Assembly (NCBI GenBank): GCA_001939145.1
Contig: LSRX01000080.1
Span: 567,171-631,170, forward strand
Length of the DNA stretch: 64,000 bases
Direction of reading: 5' to 3'
Origin: Symbiodinium microadriaticum
Lineage: Eukaryota > Sar > Dinophyceae > Suessiales > Symbiodiniaceae
Shown here: positions 11,011 to 22,973 of the stretch, in pieces
Numbering within the stretch: position 1 is the first letter of the stretch
How the letters are laid out: every line of letters starts with the position of its first letter
Notes under the pieces: model-generated
Told to the model about the DNA's origin: nothing
The model's database searches: none
Seen by the model: only the letters and a program-made list of their open reading frames with translations
Position numbers and translations under genes: made by a program

Positions 11011-11610
11011 GTGGATCGTATCGCAAAGGATACTCTCAGCACTTACAATACATGGATTCGATTTTGTCATCTACACAACATCTATCGCTCCCACTGCATG
11101 AAATTGTCATTCACCCCGTTGCCTTTAGCGAACTTTAGCGGCGATAGAGGCTGGTATGCGTTAGAGCCAACAAAACATGTCACTTTCTTGGGTGCGCTAT
11201 GTCCAGATGTCTCCAGTGACAGAGACAATGTGCGCCGACTGGGTGCTTCGAGAACGGGCGGCCTGCAACGGCTGAACATCAAAGGAAAAGGTCCGCCTGA
11301 GCGTCTTTGCATGCGTCGGCATCAGACCGAGTGCGAGAGGTCCCGAGAGGAGTGTGCGAGACATGAGCGGCATGCCTTCGAAGCCCCGACCCATCTTGTT
11401 GGCTACAGAGAACAAATTAACCCAGCATTGCCCCAGAGAGCGGGCAAGTCGGGGGAACTAATGGAAAGTCCTGCAAGTGCAGTTCAGGATCCAAGGCAGC
11501 GCTGCAGAGTTGCTCCTGGCCTTGGGTTTGGATTTAGACTCGGAACCTCTTGGAGCTGTGTAAAACATTTCATCAAACATCACTGTCCTGTCTTACGACC
11601 CGCACAGTAG
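11011..11610 (+). CDS. Open frame with a recombinase-like N-terminal motif, uncertain
   Basis: A 199-codon plus-strand frame. Its first 40 residues include AKDTLSTYNTWIRFCHLHNI and then PLPLANF. The pattern TL..Y...W..FC followed by PLP..L..F is typical of the SAM-like N-terminal DNA-binding domain of tyrosine recombinases found in DIRS and Crypton elements and in algal genomes. The rest of the frame is Arg/Glu-rich and shows no catalytic R..H-R-Y pattern. It may therefore be an exon, an element remnant or chance. No terminal repeats or RT domain are seen nearby. Confidence 0.22.
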   Translation: MDRIAKDTLSTYNTWIRFCHLHNIYRSHCMKLSFTPLPLANFSGDRGWYALEPTKHVTFLGALCPDVSSDRDNVRRLGASRTGGLQRLNIKGKGPPERLCMRRHQTECERSREECARHERHAFEAPTHLVGYREQINPALPQRAGKSGELMESPASAVQDPRQRCRVAPGLGFGFRLGTSWSCVKHFIKHHCPVLRPAQ

Positions 11611-11659
11611 CACAGGGACTCTTACAGGGCCCCGCCATGCCCAGGCAGAGCATGTCGTC

Positions 11660-12172
11660 TTGGAAGACGCTCTCAAAATAGGCTGGCTAGCCACGCAAAC
11701 CGAACTTGTGCTTCGCGGGCTCTTGCGCACCATGCAAAACATCCGTGGGCAAGTGCTGAGCTTCGAGGCGGCCTGCCACGAAACACGAGATGACACATCT
11801 CCTCAGCACAGATTCTCGCTGGAGTGCTGGTGCACCCAATCAGCCGAGGGTCGCGATGCACTCTGTTTGTTTGCATACTTGGCAAGCAGGAATTGCAGCG
11901 AAGCTTTGGAAAACCTGGCGTGGGTGACTTGGTCACGGTGGTTGATAGATGCCACCAAAGTTGCAGTCAAGGCCGCTAGCGCAGGGTCACATCGTTTATC
12001 GTCTCGCTCTGCTTCGTCCGGGCAGTTTCTGGCTGGTCCTCCGACGCAGTGGCCTCAGGACTTTGAGAAGGTCAAGAGCAAAGCCTCACAGGGGCATGCC
12101 ACAGGGGCTGCGACGGACGTAAAACTGAAGCACAAGCTTGCACAGTCTTGCTGGGAACAAGGGCTGGCATAA
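11660..12172 (+). CDS. Hypothetical open frame, 170 codons
   Basis: Not recognised. The frame stays open upstream of its first ATG to about 11611. The stretch from residue 1 to about 115 has a mixed, helix-compatible composition (for example ALENLAWVTWSRWLIDATKV), which is more protein-like than most frames here. The Ser/Gln-rich remainder may be beyond an exon border. It follows the recombinase-like frame on the same strand in a different frame, so both could belong to one decayed element. The opposite-strand frame (12072-12581) is taken as a shadow. Confidence 0.25.
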   Translation: MEDALKIGWLATQTELVLRGLLRTMQNIRGQVLSFEAACHETRDDTSPQHRFSLECWCTQSAEGRDALCLFAYLASRNCSEALENLAWVTWSRWLIDATKVAVKAASAGSHRLSSRSASSGQFLAGPPTQWPQDFEKVKSKASQGHATGAATDVKLKHKLAQSCWEQGLA

Positions 12173-12660
12173 GCTTTTGTCTAAGTCTGAGCTGCTGTCT
12201 GTCACGACTTCGGCTGCTCTTGCCCAGTACTCGGTTGCAAAGGAGTTCGATCAGTTGCAATTTGTTTCGATCCGGAGGTCGTGAAAGCTGTTGGCAGTTG
12301 GGGTCACTGGCTGCAGCTTCAAACATGGGTGCGCCTGGTGCTCGCGCCTGCAGAGCTGCAAAGGAATCAATCTGAGACTGAAAAATCTGACGATGCCTTC
12401 CAATCCTGTTGAAGCATGAAGGCACTTTGCACGTCACTGCAGACAAGAGTCTAACGATGCCTTTAACAACGCAGTGTTGGCACCAGAAGAACGACATCAA
12501 GCAAGATGCTCTTCTCTTGGCAACGCGGTCGCGAAGACGGAGGCATCGCGGCTTGCTTGGATCTGAACACAGCCACCTCAAACGACCAGCGACTTAGCCG
12601 CAACAGAAAGGAAGGGGCCGAGTCCGCAGCCGAGTGCCTTTGGGCTTGCAGCCTACGCGG

Positions 12661-12717
12661 TTTAGGGTTTAGGGGTTTAGGGCTTAGGGCTGAACCTTAA
12701 ACCCGAAACTTTAAGCC
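12661..12717. repeat. Telomere-like inverted pair
   Basis: TTTAGGG-type units (about 12661-12690) are followed at once by degenerate CCTTAAACCC / CTTTAAGCCC units. The G-type and C-type halves face each other and can fold into a small hairpin. Confidence 0.7.
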
Positions 12718-15700
12718 CAGGACCTTGACTCTGCACTCTGGCGCTTCTGGTGTGTCTTGAAAGCTGCTGCGCCAACGGAGTTCGCAGCGGCATGCTGGTC
12801 TATTTCAATCTTGAAAAGCGTACCTAGTTCATGGAAGTAAGCCCAGTGCGGCTACCCACAGGTCTGCACGATCTTTCTGCGCAGCATCTGGAAAAGGATG
12901 TCGGAAGACACTGCTCGTCAGACGAGCCCAATCAGCAATGCGAACTGTGTGCGAGCTGCGCTTTAGGGCTTTACGGATGTGTCACTTTACTTTGCTTGCC
13001 CAGTTTTGGTGAATGCAACAAGCCTGACTTGAAGCCGACACTGCCAGGCACCTGCGAGCCGTAGCCTCTCTCTATCCAATGGGCAAAAACCTACCACAAA
13101 GACTTCTGGTGGAAAAGCCACCGCGGATTGCAGTCATTCAGCCCAAACATGCAAAACATGCCATGTACAGCATCTTGGCCAATGTGCAGACCTCATGTTA
13201 CAAGGAACATGGCATCAGGAAGAAGCACGAATTCCTTCGCGAGCCCCTTTTGAATTGCTCTTCCCGACTCGTAGTGCCAGCTTCCTGCACGACATCTCGG
13301 TTTGCCATGCAGAAACGCAACATGGGCAAGTGATGATGAACGTTTACGTGCAAGGAGCCCAGGAATAGTCGGAGGCCTGTTATGCTCCTCCTCTGCCATC
13401 ACAAGTGACTCTTGCGGGCGATGTTGTCACCAAAGAACACCGGAAGAGGGAGCCACGATGTTCAAGCGTGTGCCGTGCTGGAGGCAAGCTATCGCACCTT
13501 TTGCAGGCTGCTGAGCTTCTGGAGAGGAACCAACAGCACAAGCTCAGCACTGCACGACTATTGACTGCTTGCTTGTTGCCCTGCTGCTGCTACCGACCGA
13601 GTCGCAGTTGTAATCAGCAACCCAAATCTCGACCGATAGGAATGATCTGCTTCAAACGTGAATGTCATTGAAGAGGGACCCCTGCAGCCGCCTCACACGC
13701 CTTTCGGGGGTTGCGACAGAGAGCGGGCTGTCAGGCAACCATTCATGATCTATAGCTTCAGCAAGTCCTACACAACTTGTCAGGATCTGAAGCCAAAGCT
13801 CACGCAATGAGCATTGCATCAAAGCTGATTCAACCTGACGACCTGAGGACTGCGCCAGGCACAGCGATGTGACGGCAGAAGGCGTTTTGTGGCGCGAAGA
13901 GGCACGATGTGGCTTCGCATCAACCGTCCGGCAAGCAGTTTCAGGCTAGTCGACAGGGCCTTACGTACAGCAGCGAGTCTGCGTAAGAGACACGGTCGAC
14001 CGATCAAGTGCCGCTTGTGAAAATGCTGTTGTCCTGTCCCCCTGTAGCGGCAAGGCAAGCAGCAAGAAATGTATCTTTGACTCTGTCGCAACGCTGAGCA
14101 GCTGCAACTCTGCACACTGCTCTGGCACCACGTGACCACCGTTGGTGTCGGCCTTGCCAAGGATGCATGAAAAGGCTTACAACGGCAAACGAGAAAGTTT
14201 GGATGGGAAGAGCGCTGAAACAGTGGCTCAACAGCTTCCAGCACGGATTTACTCTGCAGCTATCGCCGATGTTGCCGTGGAGACGAGCGATTCACAGGTG
14301 CACCCGGGGACAGGCGGAATGCGTTCAGTTGTCGGGCGAAACCTCTGTGTTTGAATCTAATTGGTGCGAGTCGGCAACAGTCGTTGTGGGGGGATGGTGA
14401 CAGCAAGCGACGCGACATCGAATGCTGCGGATGTCGATCCAAAGCCAGGTGCAAGAAGAGAAGGAAGCGAGCCAGTACGGCAGAATGCGGTCATGGGTAT
14501 GGACGTGATAGATCGCCGCGTGTATACGGATTACCGAGAGAACCTGAAATCTACGACGCACAATTTTGGGAGAACTGGCACGAATTGACGACGTAAGCCT
14601 ACCGGACGTCAGTGTGCGCCAAGAGCTGCACATACATGCCAACGAAATCGTCTCGAATTCGAATCGCTTTTCGCCCAACAGGTCCGTCAGGCCAGAGAAA
14701 GCATTGCCAGTTGACGCCTGTCGTGCCAAGTCTGAGTTTGACACTTCATGCAGCTGGGCAGCATTGCTATGCCTGGCCCAGGGAACCCAGTGACGTCTGC
14801 GAATGCTTACGACGTTTCACGAGTCTGGCTGCCAGGGATCGCAGCTTAGCCATCACCAGGAGTGGCACGAATCACATGAGATCGTCTGCCTGGTTAAACT
14901 GGCATATCGTTCTCCGCGGCTCCACTCCGAGAGATGCTAGCACTACCCGCAGGCTTCTGCTGACGACTCTGCCTTTTGCTTTCGGAACATTGCATCGCTG
15001 CATGCTCCCTGCACTGTTCCGTAAATGCAGGACCTGAGATTCTGCTTAAGTTTGAGGCTCGCTCATGCTCGCCCCATTTCTACTTCGATGACAGTAGGCC
15101 GTGAGCTCCGCGAGCCTGGCCAAAGCTGTAACAAGCAAACTGGACCCCTTCGGCCTGCTCAAAACTTTGTGTGGACCCGGCCGCTGCCTGAAGTAATCGC
15201 GCTTCGGGCTCGCAGAATACCATGGTGCAGGGAGCTCGTGCAGTCCTTTCGGGCGACTACGCTTCGGACATCGTTGCAAGGAAGCGTGAGTCCTCTTAAG
15301 ACTCTGAAGAGTAACTCTTCAGGCCGAGGAGCCCTTGCATTATGTCACTAGTGCTAGTACCAGCTTCCTCTTCTCAGCTCGTTGCCCGTCCGAGAGGCTC
15401 AGGCCTGGGCTGAACACAGCAAGCCTTTTCGAGGTGTAGAGGTTGTGTGTGGAGTTTTTTTGCAAAGCATGTGCGGCCTGCGGCCTGCTCTGCAAGGACA
15501 GGGGACATTCGGAACAAATCCCTCCAGGTATTGTGGCTGTCTCTTCGCATTGAGGAGGATCAAACGATTTGCCATACAAAAGTGGGGGGAGACGAAGCGA
15601 GCGTGTCAGGTCGTGAAGTGGGACAAAACTGAAAACGGCATACAGAGCCATATGCCCGCCGGCAGACGCCTGAAAGCTTACGTGGGACTCCCACAAGCTT

Positions 15701-17628
15701 GCGGAAGCGACCGGGCGTGGGCAACTGCATGCCTGCAATGAAGCAGCCAAGCTTCAAGACATCTCAACAAGTTTTGAGGGTCGCGGCAGGTGGTCACACG
15801 TGCCGAGATCAAAGCACTCTTCGACGGGAGAATGCCCGAAGCCCCATGCTTGGATTCTGGATTGCTAGGGAGATATCTGTGCTGAGACTGTCTCAAACAG
15901 GCACCAACGGTAGGCTCGTTCCACCCTGACTCATGGAACTTCGGGGCAGGGACACTCAAGCTACCTGCATGTCAGAACCATGGCAACCAGGGAAAGGGAA
16001 GCACCGTGTCTGAGAGGTTGGCGAAGCTTATCCTTGGCCTTGCGCTGCACAGTCATCCTGCCTCAGCACTGCATGTAGGCAGCTCAATCTGACTACTTTG
16101 TGTTGAGACAAGCTGTGCTGCTGCAAGGGCATATTATACCACTGTCTCAGACTGCTCTTCACGACCAACGATATTGCACTAATTACGCTCCACAGACTGC
16201 ACCAGGGGAAAGGCTGCTTTCTCGTACTCTGGCTGGGAGGATGGTCGCAAGCAATGCGGCGGTTCCGAAAGTAACTTCAAGCCTGGTCCTCAAAGCCCAC
16301 TGACAACTCCCTTTTGGTGCAACTGCGGCTTGAATTTGCGTGGTCAAGTTTGCTCTAGCCTCTCATGCAAGTCGGGGTGGGCTGTGGAAACAAGATTCCC
16401 TGGTGCACCCACTTCCTCTCTACTTCCATGGCCTGAAGCACCATTCATCGGGGTGAGGTTGCCTCTGAGATGTGTGTGTGTGTGTGAAACTGCTCTGCAC
16501 GGAGAATAAAGCCTATGTGAAACCTCCTGAATGCCAATCACGAATCATAAGAGTCCTTTGCGACAGTGTTTAAATGTTAACATTTCAACCGCCACGGGCT
16601 AAGTTCCAAGCTCGGATTGTCGATGCAGGATGCGGCAACCACGAGGAGAGCGTAGGCATCCCGCTGCGAGGTAGGCGTCAAGGCCCTTTATTTCTGCGAT
16701 TGATGGTGCCTAATACAAGCTCTTGAGACTCGAGCGCCGGCTGCGTCGGACAGAGCAGTGACAGATGGAAGCACAGTCTGAATCGCACATAGATAGCCAG
16801 CAGGTTTTAGTCCATTGGTCTGATACAATGAAACATCCCTGTAACGTTCACTGAAAGCAGTCATTTTTATTTGATCGCACACGGGTACTGCTCACATTTA
16901 AAACCTCCGAATTCCTCACATGGAACCGTCCAACCAAGATATGTTTTTGGAGTGAGACACGATGCGCAATATGTAACTGGAATCAAGCGATGCACTCACT
17001 CGGCCGATCACTGTATTGAACGGGGAATCGCATCGAACTCATCTCTTCGATCCTGTATGTGCACGGGGCACCGGGCGCGTGTTGAATATGTAGGACGGTA
17101 ACGACCCTTCCTCCACCGCTTCAGGAAGTTACCTTGACCAGAAATGGGCCACGTGCCCTACATGTAAGGGATGGGAGGGCGGGCGAAAAATCGCGGAACT
17201 ATTGCGAAAGAGGACCCCACTCACCACTCCCACTCAGAATGATAAATCCCCGACAGAGACGCGTTGTGAGACAGTCATGCACCCGCAAAGTTTTGTTTCG
17301 TCAAACAATCCACTATTCGTGGAGTGTCCGTCGACTTCGAAGCAATTTACAAAGCAAATACAAGACGAGTTGCCCGTCACTGAGAAGAAGCCTTGCAAGT
17401 AAGAGTCAAAGTGCAGAGGGCAGATTTCGCCGTCGTGTTTCGGGTCCAGGGACCTTTGGAGAACTTGACGGGTCTGGTCGAGCGCTCGGCACCGAAGTAG
17501 AAACTTGCTAAAGACTAAGAACTCCTTCTGCTGAGCAACTGAGGAACCCGTGTGCGGCCTTCGCACCTGTAATTCACATTCCTTGCGTTTCTCACAACAA
17601 GCCGTGCACGCAGCCGCTAGCGTCTTCA

Positions 17629-17648
17629 GTTAGGGTTAAGGGTTTGAG
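17629..17648 (+). repeat. Short telomere-like tract
   Basis: About two and a half degenerate units, TTAGGGTTAAGGGTTT. Confidence 0.55.
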
Positions 17649-17870
17649 AGATTTTATGCACTATGTCGCATCATGTCTTTTGCTTGAAGACTTTCTGCAA
17701 GCCCCAAACAAAAGAAAGCGAGGATGTATCTGAAACTGAGAGGCCGTATTCACGTTGTTTCACAAGGACGATCAAGGAGATAACCTCTCTGTAGCAATCA
17801 GCACACGTGGCGACTGAACTCTGAAGCTACGAAGCCTCCCGGAAACATCGACGGAATCCTTCTTTTTTGT

Positions 17871-18116
17871 TTACGGCGGCAGCCCAGGGGTCACGGTAGT
17901 CGGGCCCATCCACTGGTGGGTGTGGCTCACACCCAGGGCAGCCAAAGCTTTCTGCATCTGCCCAGCTTGGGGTTGCAGAGAGACTTGCTTCAGGGCATAT
18001 GCCTTCCTGCCTTCCTCCTCCTTGCTAGAGCGATCAATACGATGGCTCCCATCATTTATGAACTCCTTTCTTGATCCATCGAGGCATTCCACTCTTGAGA
18101 TACCTATTCTCGCCAT
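17871..18116 (-). CDS. Possible exon, hypothetical charged protein
   Basis: Not recognised. The 81-residue minus-strand frame begins MARIGISRVECLDGSRKEFI and continues with a Lys/Glu-rich, helix-prone stretch including SKEEEGRKAY and QMQKALAALG. A GT at the point coding for GV (near 17936) could be a splice donor, in which case the last residues are intronic. A plus-strand frame of 124 codons overlaps it, so the coding strand is not certain. Confidence 0.25.
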   Translation of the reverse strand: MARIGISRVECLDGSRKEFINDGSHRIDRSSKEEEGRKAYALKQVSLQPQAGQMQKALAALGVSHTHQWMGPTTVTPGLPP

Positions 18117-19061
18117 GCTGTTGGGGCCTCAGGCAGCCCAGCAAGAGAATCAGAGCCCAGCTGTGCGAAAACCTGTGGTACTGCGCGGTTGCCACGACAT
18201 CTCTCCCGACTCAACTCCTATGAAGGCCCTATGTAGCAGATTACAACATGATACTATCAAGAACAAATACCATCTAACAGACAATAGTAGATAAGACGTA
18301 CTTACTATAATGCCACATATACAACATACAGTATATAAAGCAACATGCCATATACAAATTATGCAACTGCCCTTGCTCAACCCTAAACCCTAAACCCTAA
18401 ACCCTGGAACCCACCCTATTCGCCATCCTCGAGGTCGATGAGCTTCTTGGCTTCTGAAGCGTCCTGGCGCGTGGCCGCCTTGGACAAACCCTCGATACGA
18501 CACAGGGGTTCAGGCTTTGGGGTGCAGGGCTTAGGCTTCATAGGATCTTGTTAAGAATCGGGTCCTGAAACAAAGCTTAGCGTCTACATTCTGAAGTCCT
18601 GCACTTTCTGAAACTGCCATATGCTGGCCGTGGACTCAGTTGGATGTGTCGCCTGTGTAACTCCCATAATGAGACATTTCAGGTCGTGGAAACGCAGAGG
18701 TCGTGCAAACGATTCACGAAGCTGTGTCGTGAGACAGGTATCCGTGAAAGAGTTGGGGACATTGTGCTGATCAGTCTGTCGATTTGCATTGCTTGCGTAC
18801 TTGTATATGCACGACGGACACAGACCCGCTCCGCCATGGCGAAAGCAGGGATTTCGCGTCGCAATCGAAACAATCTCCCCGCACCCACTCCAACATGGAA
18901 AAATGCTCAAGGACTCAAGGACATCCTTCACATGCTCGAGGTGGCAAAAGGATGCTCCTTAAACGACAGTCGAAACGGGAATTGTTGAATTTGCCTAGCA
19001 ATGGGCACGGTCCGCGCCTGAAAAGCCAACATCCCCTAACTCTAGCCCTCCACGAGGGTGT
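18117..19061. other. No recognisable gene
   Basis: Contains a telomere-like tract at 18379-18406 followed by degenerate derivatives to about 18540. Frames are short and random-looking. Confidence 0.45.
18379..18406 (-). repeat. Telomere-like tract (CCCTAAA type)
   Basis: Four CCCTAAA-like units, three of them perfect, ending in CCCTGG. Confidence 0.88.
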
Positions 19062-19199
19062 TCTTTGCGCCTCCTCCTGCGCCCGCTGGCGCTCAATCAA
19101 CTGCAGCTGGCTCGCTTTTCGAGCCTGCGGATAGTCTTGTGGACGCATGTCCACGGCTTTGCGGAAAGACGAGAAGGCCAATGCCGCATGAGCCAGGAG
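19062..19199 (-). CDS. Possible TPR-like exon
   Basis: The minus-strand segment reads LLAHAALAFSSFRKAVDMRP and then QDYPQARKASQLQLIERQRA. The spacing of small and aromatic residues (A..AF..F.KAV...P) is that of the second helix and turn of a tetratricopeptide repeat, followed by a charged helix. TPRs mediate protein-protein contacts. An AG directly precedes 19199 on the minus strand (possible acceptor), and the frame loses protein-like character after 19062. No ATG starts the frame, consistent with an internal exon. Only one repeat is visible, so the family call is tentative. Confidence 0.33.
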
Positions 19200-20390
19200 C
19201 TTAGAAGGCTTCTATCAAACTCTAGCTGCCCTTTGCCAACCAGATGAACAAAGAACAAGCTTGTTCCTCCGGTCCTAAAAAACTTCTGATAAGCCAGTTG
19301 ATGCAAGGGAATCTGCAACCAAGCTTCCAGGCTTACACCCTTCTTCGTTCTCTGGCTCAGGGTTCGGATGAAAGTGTGGGGGGATACTGTTCTTCTTGCA
19401 CTAAGGCTAAGGGAGGCCGGATCTCACTTTCCGGGTCCCGGTTCCGAGTTCCGGTTCCGAGTTCCGGTGCCGGGTCGCGGTTGCGGTTTGTCCGGGCGTG
19501 CCGGGTTGGGCGGGTGNGGGAGGTTCCGGGCGACTGGAGACGAGGACAGCAATAATCATGACTACGAAATTAAGAAGTGTGAGAAGCCAACATGTCAAGA
19601 TGGCTCTAGGAATTGAAGTCGTAGCGAATCTCTGGCACGTGCCCCTCGTCAGCCTGAGCCCTACACCTGAAAACCGACTCCTGGTATCAAGTCCTCATAC
19701 AGTAACTTGCTGAAGCTCGTGGAGCACCTCGATGGATTGCACAGCGTGCCGTAGAATCGACTGCGCGTGCTGCTCAACCTGCAGGCTGAGCGAGGTCACT
19801 GGTTGAGGTTCAACTTTCGGAGTTTCGGCGCAGGTTTCGGGTCTTGGGCCTTGGGGTCCATCCCAACTAGATCTGCTTCTTCTCATCCTTCCTGGAGCTG
19901 GTGCTATCCGCAGTGACTCGCAGCTCAAGTCTTCACACGCGACGCCTCCGAGATCCCAGAGCACAACTTTTCAACACTGACAAGGAAAGCTGCACAAATC
20001 ATCATCACCACGAACATCAGTGCCATTCAAGAAACACCATGCGCCATCACGACCATCACCATTATCATCAGCAGCACAACAATCGCGTTCATAGTACGTA
20101 CCATTAAACCTTAAGGGGGCCTCTCTGTGCCTGGCTTCCATCGCAGAGCGTAGCTCGGCCTCTGCAGGAATGCGAAGCCCAAAACTACAACACATCTCAG
20201 AAAGAACAAGGCGAGTAAAACAATCTTAATCAGTATATATTAGTATCACACCCAGAACTCACGAATAAGAACTAAGCTGCGACAGGGCTTGTCTCTTGCT
20301 CAGCCATGGTTTGGGTGAGGAGCTGCAGAGAAGAAACTCGAGAGAAAGCAGACCGGGTCCCTGGGCTTGCGAGTCTTTGGGACCTACTAT
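19200..20390. other. No recognisable gene; GC-rich patch with an N
   Basis: At 19424-19536 there is a GC-rich, CCGG/TTCCGAGTTCCGG-type low-complexity patch with one undetermined base at 19517. A CAT/ATCACC-rich stretch runs from 19991 to 20085. No exon was recognised. Confidence 0.5.
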
Positions 20391-20486
20391 AGGGGCCTTA
20401 ATAATTAGAACAGGGTTTGGGGGGTATCTTATACTATAATTGAAATAAGGAACCCCCAAAACCCTCTTCTAATTATTAAGGCCCTT
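20391..20486. mobile_element. Foldback element, family A copy 1
   Basis: GGGCCTTAATAATTAGAA at 20393-20410 is the perfect complement of TTCTAATTATTAAGGCCC at 20467-20484. The pairing continues inward through a G-run/C-run (GGGTTTGGGGGG against CCCCCAAAACCC) with a few mismatches, leaving a small AT loop near 20432-20446. Arms are about 40 bases. A second copy with the same central sequence lies at 22974-23066. Confidence 0.8.
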
Positions 20487-20582
20487 ACATTACCCGGAGA
20501 AGTCATTGCCAAAGGACCTGTCTGAGCAATCAGGGTCTTGGGACCCGAAGCCTGAAACCCAAGGCAAGAGAATTAGAGCCCG

Positions 20583-20625
20583 GGTTTAGGGTTTAGGGTT
20601 TAGGGTTTAGGGTTTAGGGTTTAGG
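20583..20625 (+). repeat. Telomere-like tract (TTTAGGG type)
   Basis: Six near-perfect TTTAGGG units in a row, one of the cleanest tracts in the window. Confidence 0.92.
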
Positions 20626-20743
20626 CATGGGCTTTTCAGAATCTTCCTGTCAACTCCACTTTTGGCCACCCTGTTGTCATCGTCTTGCCCCCCGGGTTCT
20701 TTTCGTTATCTGTGTGAAAGATGCCTGTGGAAACGCTCCAGCC

Positions 20744-20763
20744 GAAACCCTAAACCCTAAACC
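20744..20763 (-). repeat. Telomere-like tract (CCCTAAA type)
   Basis: Two and a half CCCTAAA units, opposite in orientation to the tract about 120 bases upstream, so the two could pair. Confidence 0.8.
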
Positions 20764-21691
20764 GTGTAAGCGAGCCTTTTGACGCCCGGCATTCTCGTCG
20801 ATCTGCTGCTGGAGTGCATTGGCCTAAACAGCTGCAAGACCAGCGCATGGAACTTGCGACACGCATCTGAGAAGAGCTGAGATCCAGCTGTTTTTGAAAA
20901 TGAGTGGGCGACGGTTGTTGCATCATACATACGATGCAGGACGTGCTCTTCCAGGTTGAAGAGCAGTAGACGAACCACAGTACCGTAGGGCAATCTTTGT
21001 CGTGTGGCTCAAGCAAAACTACAATTCGTCGAGTGCTTTACGTCACGAGATAAACATCGGATGCAGTTTGCTCAGCACTTGGTGGAACGCAAAACTCTCG
21101 GTTGCGATTGCCCACACCCGTGCAGCTGCAGGACTTTGCTCTTGCTGGGGCCGGGCGCTTTGTCTGCAATCTCCTCAATGCTCAACAGGACGAAAGCTCT
21201 AGGAAACGCTACAATGACCTTGTATTGCAAGCAACCCTTCCGTCCAACGCCACATGTTAGTTATCGCGGCCCTGATCAGGCTCGAATGGCTCAAAAAGCT
21301 CCACGATTCCGGCACCAACGGGCTTACTGGATCATCGTGGTGCGCGTTGCTCCTGCAGCGTCAAGTTTGGGTCGCTGAATGGTCCGGCATATGGCCTCAG
21401 AAAGTCAAATTTGCTGGATGCTTGGGTGCATGATCTCAAGTCAGGTCTTGCAGCGTGACGATCTGAGCGCCGCAGCTCAAGCATGCTCTGAAATTTAGGA
21501 AGAGAGCTCGAGTTGGAACCCTGTGTACACACAGACACAGAGCCACACGTGCACCACGTGATGTCTGCCATCCAAGATTACTTCAGTACATAGCCACGGG
21601 CGCAGTGTCTCGAAACAGCAAAAGTAAAGCGACACACTTGTGCAAGCAACACTTTGAAGGAAACCTGCCCGAGCAGCACACATCATGAGTC

Positions 21692-21889
21692 ATGAGCAAC
21701 ATTGTTCTGAGCAACGCACGGGCCTGGTTGCACGATGCAGAGCAAGAACGAATGCTCAGAACCCAACGGTTGCTGCGAGAAATGCTGCTGCAGCGGCACA
21801 GGCGCTGGCACGAAGCTGCCGGCAGCACTCGAAGTCCAGGCCTTCACAGCGGACAGAGGCTTCCGGGAAGTTTCTTGGTGAACCCGTGA
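21692..21889 (+). CDS. Possible exon, charged helical segment
   Basis: Not recognised. The 65-residue frame contains NARAWLHDAEQERMLRTQRL followed by another Arg/His/Glu-rich stretch, a composition typical of a coiled-coil helix. It becomes Gly/Ser/Pro-rich after about residue 43. An in-frame stop lies just before the ATG. A longer overlapping plus-strand frame (21685-22107) looks less protein-like. Confidence 0.25.
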   Translation: MSNIVLSNARAWLHDAEQERMLRTQRLLREMLLQRHRRWHEAAGSTRSPGLHSGQRLPGSFLVNP

Positions 21890-22973
21890 CGGCTCAAGGG
21901 AAATTGACAGGCTGGAGCCAAAGCATACTCCAGCTGCACGGATGCCTATTTCTTGCATCTGTAACACAAGGCTGTGAAGGGCTCAAAACAAGTATTGCTG
22001 CTGGACTTGGAAACATGTCATACGGAGCATGCGTCACAGCACCTTCTTCCAAAACACTCGGCGACTCTCTGCGGCTGGGGTGCCATAGTCAGAAGCAGCC
22101 TCTATGACGAATTAGCTCCACACAAGTAAGCGTCGAGACACACAACCACTTGGTGTGCTGCCGAGCCAGAAACCGAGGGCAGCGACTGCAAGCTTGTTGC
22201 AGGTCGCTCCATCATGGCAACGACATTCTGAGCATCGAAATCGAGATTCGGCTTACAAATTCGGATGTTAACACTCTGGAAACTTGTGCGTCGAGTGCAA
22301 AATATGATCACGCACTGCCTAGATTCCGTATCTTCTTGCTGCGAGTCGTCACTTTGTACTGAGCGAAATCCCTCGTATTGGAAGAGGTGGATGTGTTCTG
22401 CAGGCCCTCTGCGCACTTGGAAGCCCTGACTCCCCGGTCGATAAGCAGCCAAACTTGCTCTCAGCGAAGTATACACGACCGTAGCAAATGCAGAACATCA
22501 CATATCTGAATGCTGCTGCTTCGGTTTCGCAACATGCAGACCTCACCAACAAACCTGTCGCAGCTGAGGCCTTTTTGGGCTTCGGATTGCAAGGACTCGG
22601 CTTTCGGGTCCCACTTGTCTGACCGTAGTTCCATCGTGTTTAACGAAGTGCACCGCAAATTCCAAGTAAAAATACTGTGGTCAACTGACTCTGCAAAAGA
22701 CGCAGCATGCACTCCCACCTGTGCGGCGGTTGTAAGCGCTGCTCCGAAAAGCCACGATGCTACCAGATGGCTGCTGCTGCTGCAAACCCACATGCACAAA
22801 TTCGCTCCAAACCATACTTAGGACAAGTTCTGCTAAGGTTAGAAATGGAGAGGAACAACGTGTTGCTCGTGATGCTGCGAAGTTTAAGGAGTTGCCACGG
22901 TACATTGACCACAGTCAATCTCGAACAGCCACACAGGCACACTTCATTGTTCAAAGTCACTAATGAATGTAAA
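21890..22973. other. No recognisable gene
   Basis: Frames of about 100 codons overlap on both strands without clear domain signals. Nothing repetitive stands out. Confidence 0.4.

Larger units (their letters stand above)
12173..17870. other. Long gene-free stretch
   Basis: Composition is balanced and complex but no frame on either strand shows a recognisable domain; frames of up to about 140 codons overlap in several phases. It contains telomere-like tracts at 12661-12717 and 17629-17648 and a short TG run near 16469. It could hide small exons that cannot be told from noise without transcripts. Confidence 0.45.
20487..21691. other. No recognisable gene; telomere-like tracts
   Basis: Carries a G-type tract at 20583-20625 and a C-type tract at 20744-20763, listed separately. 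The remaining frames are short and overlap. Confidence 0.45.

Noticed and set aside
17234..17566. Minus-strand frame with a HAT/TPR-like stretch
   Set aside because: Only one weak match to a helical repeat, no flanking splice signals, and another frame is equally open.
19517..19517. Single undetermined base as a biological signal
   Set aside because: It is an assembly uncertainty in a GC-rich low-complexity patch.
20583..20625. True chromosome end
   Set aside because: Unique DNA continues for tens of kilobases on both sides, and tracts occur in both orientations.
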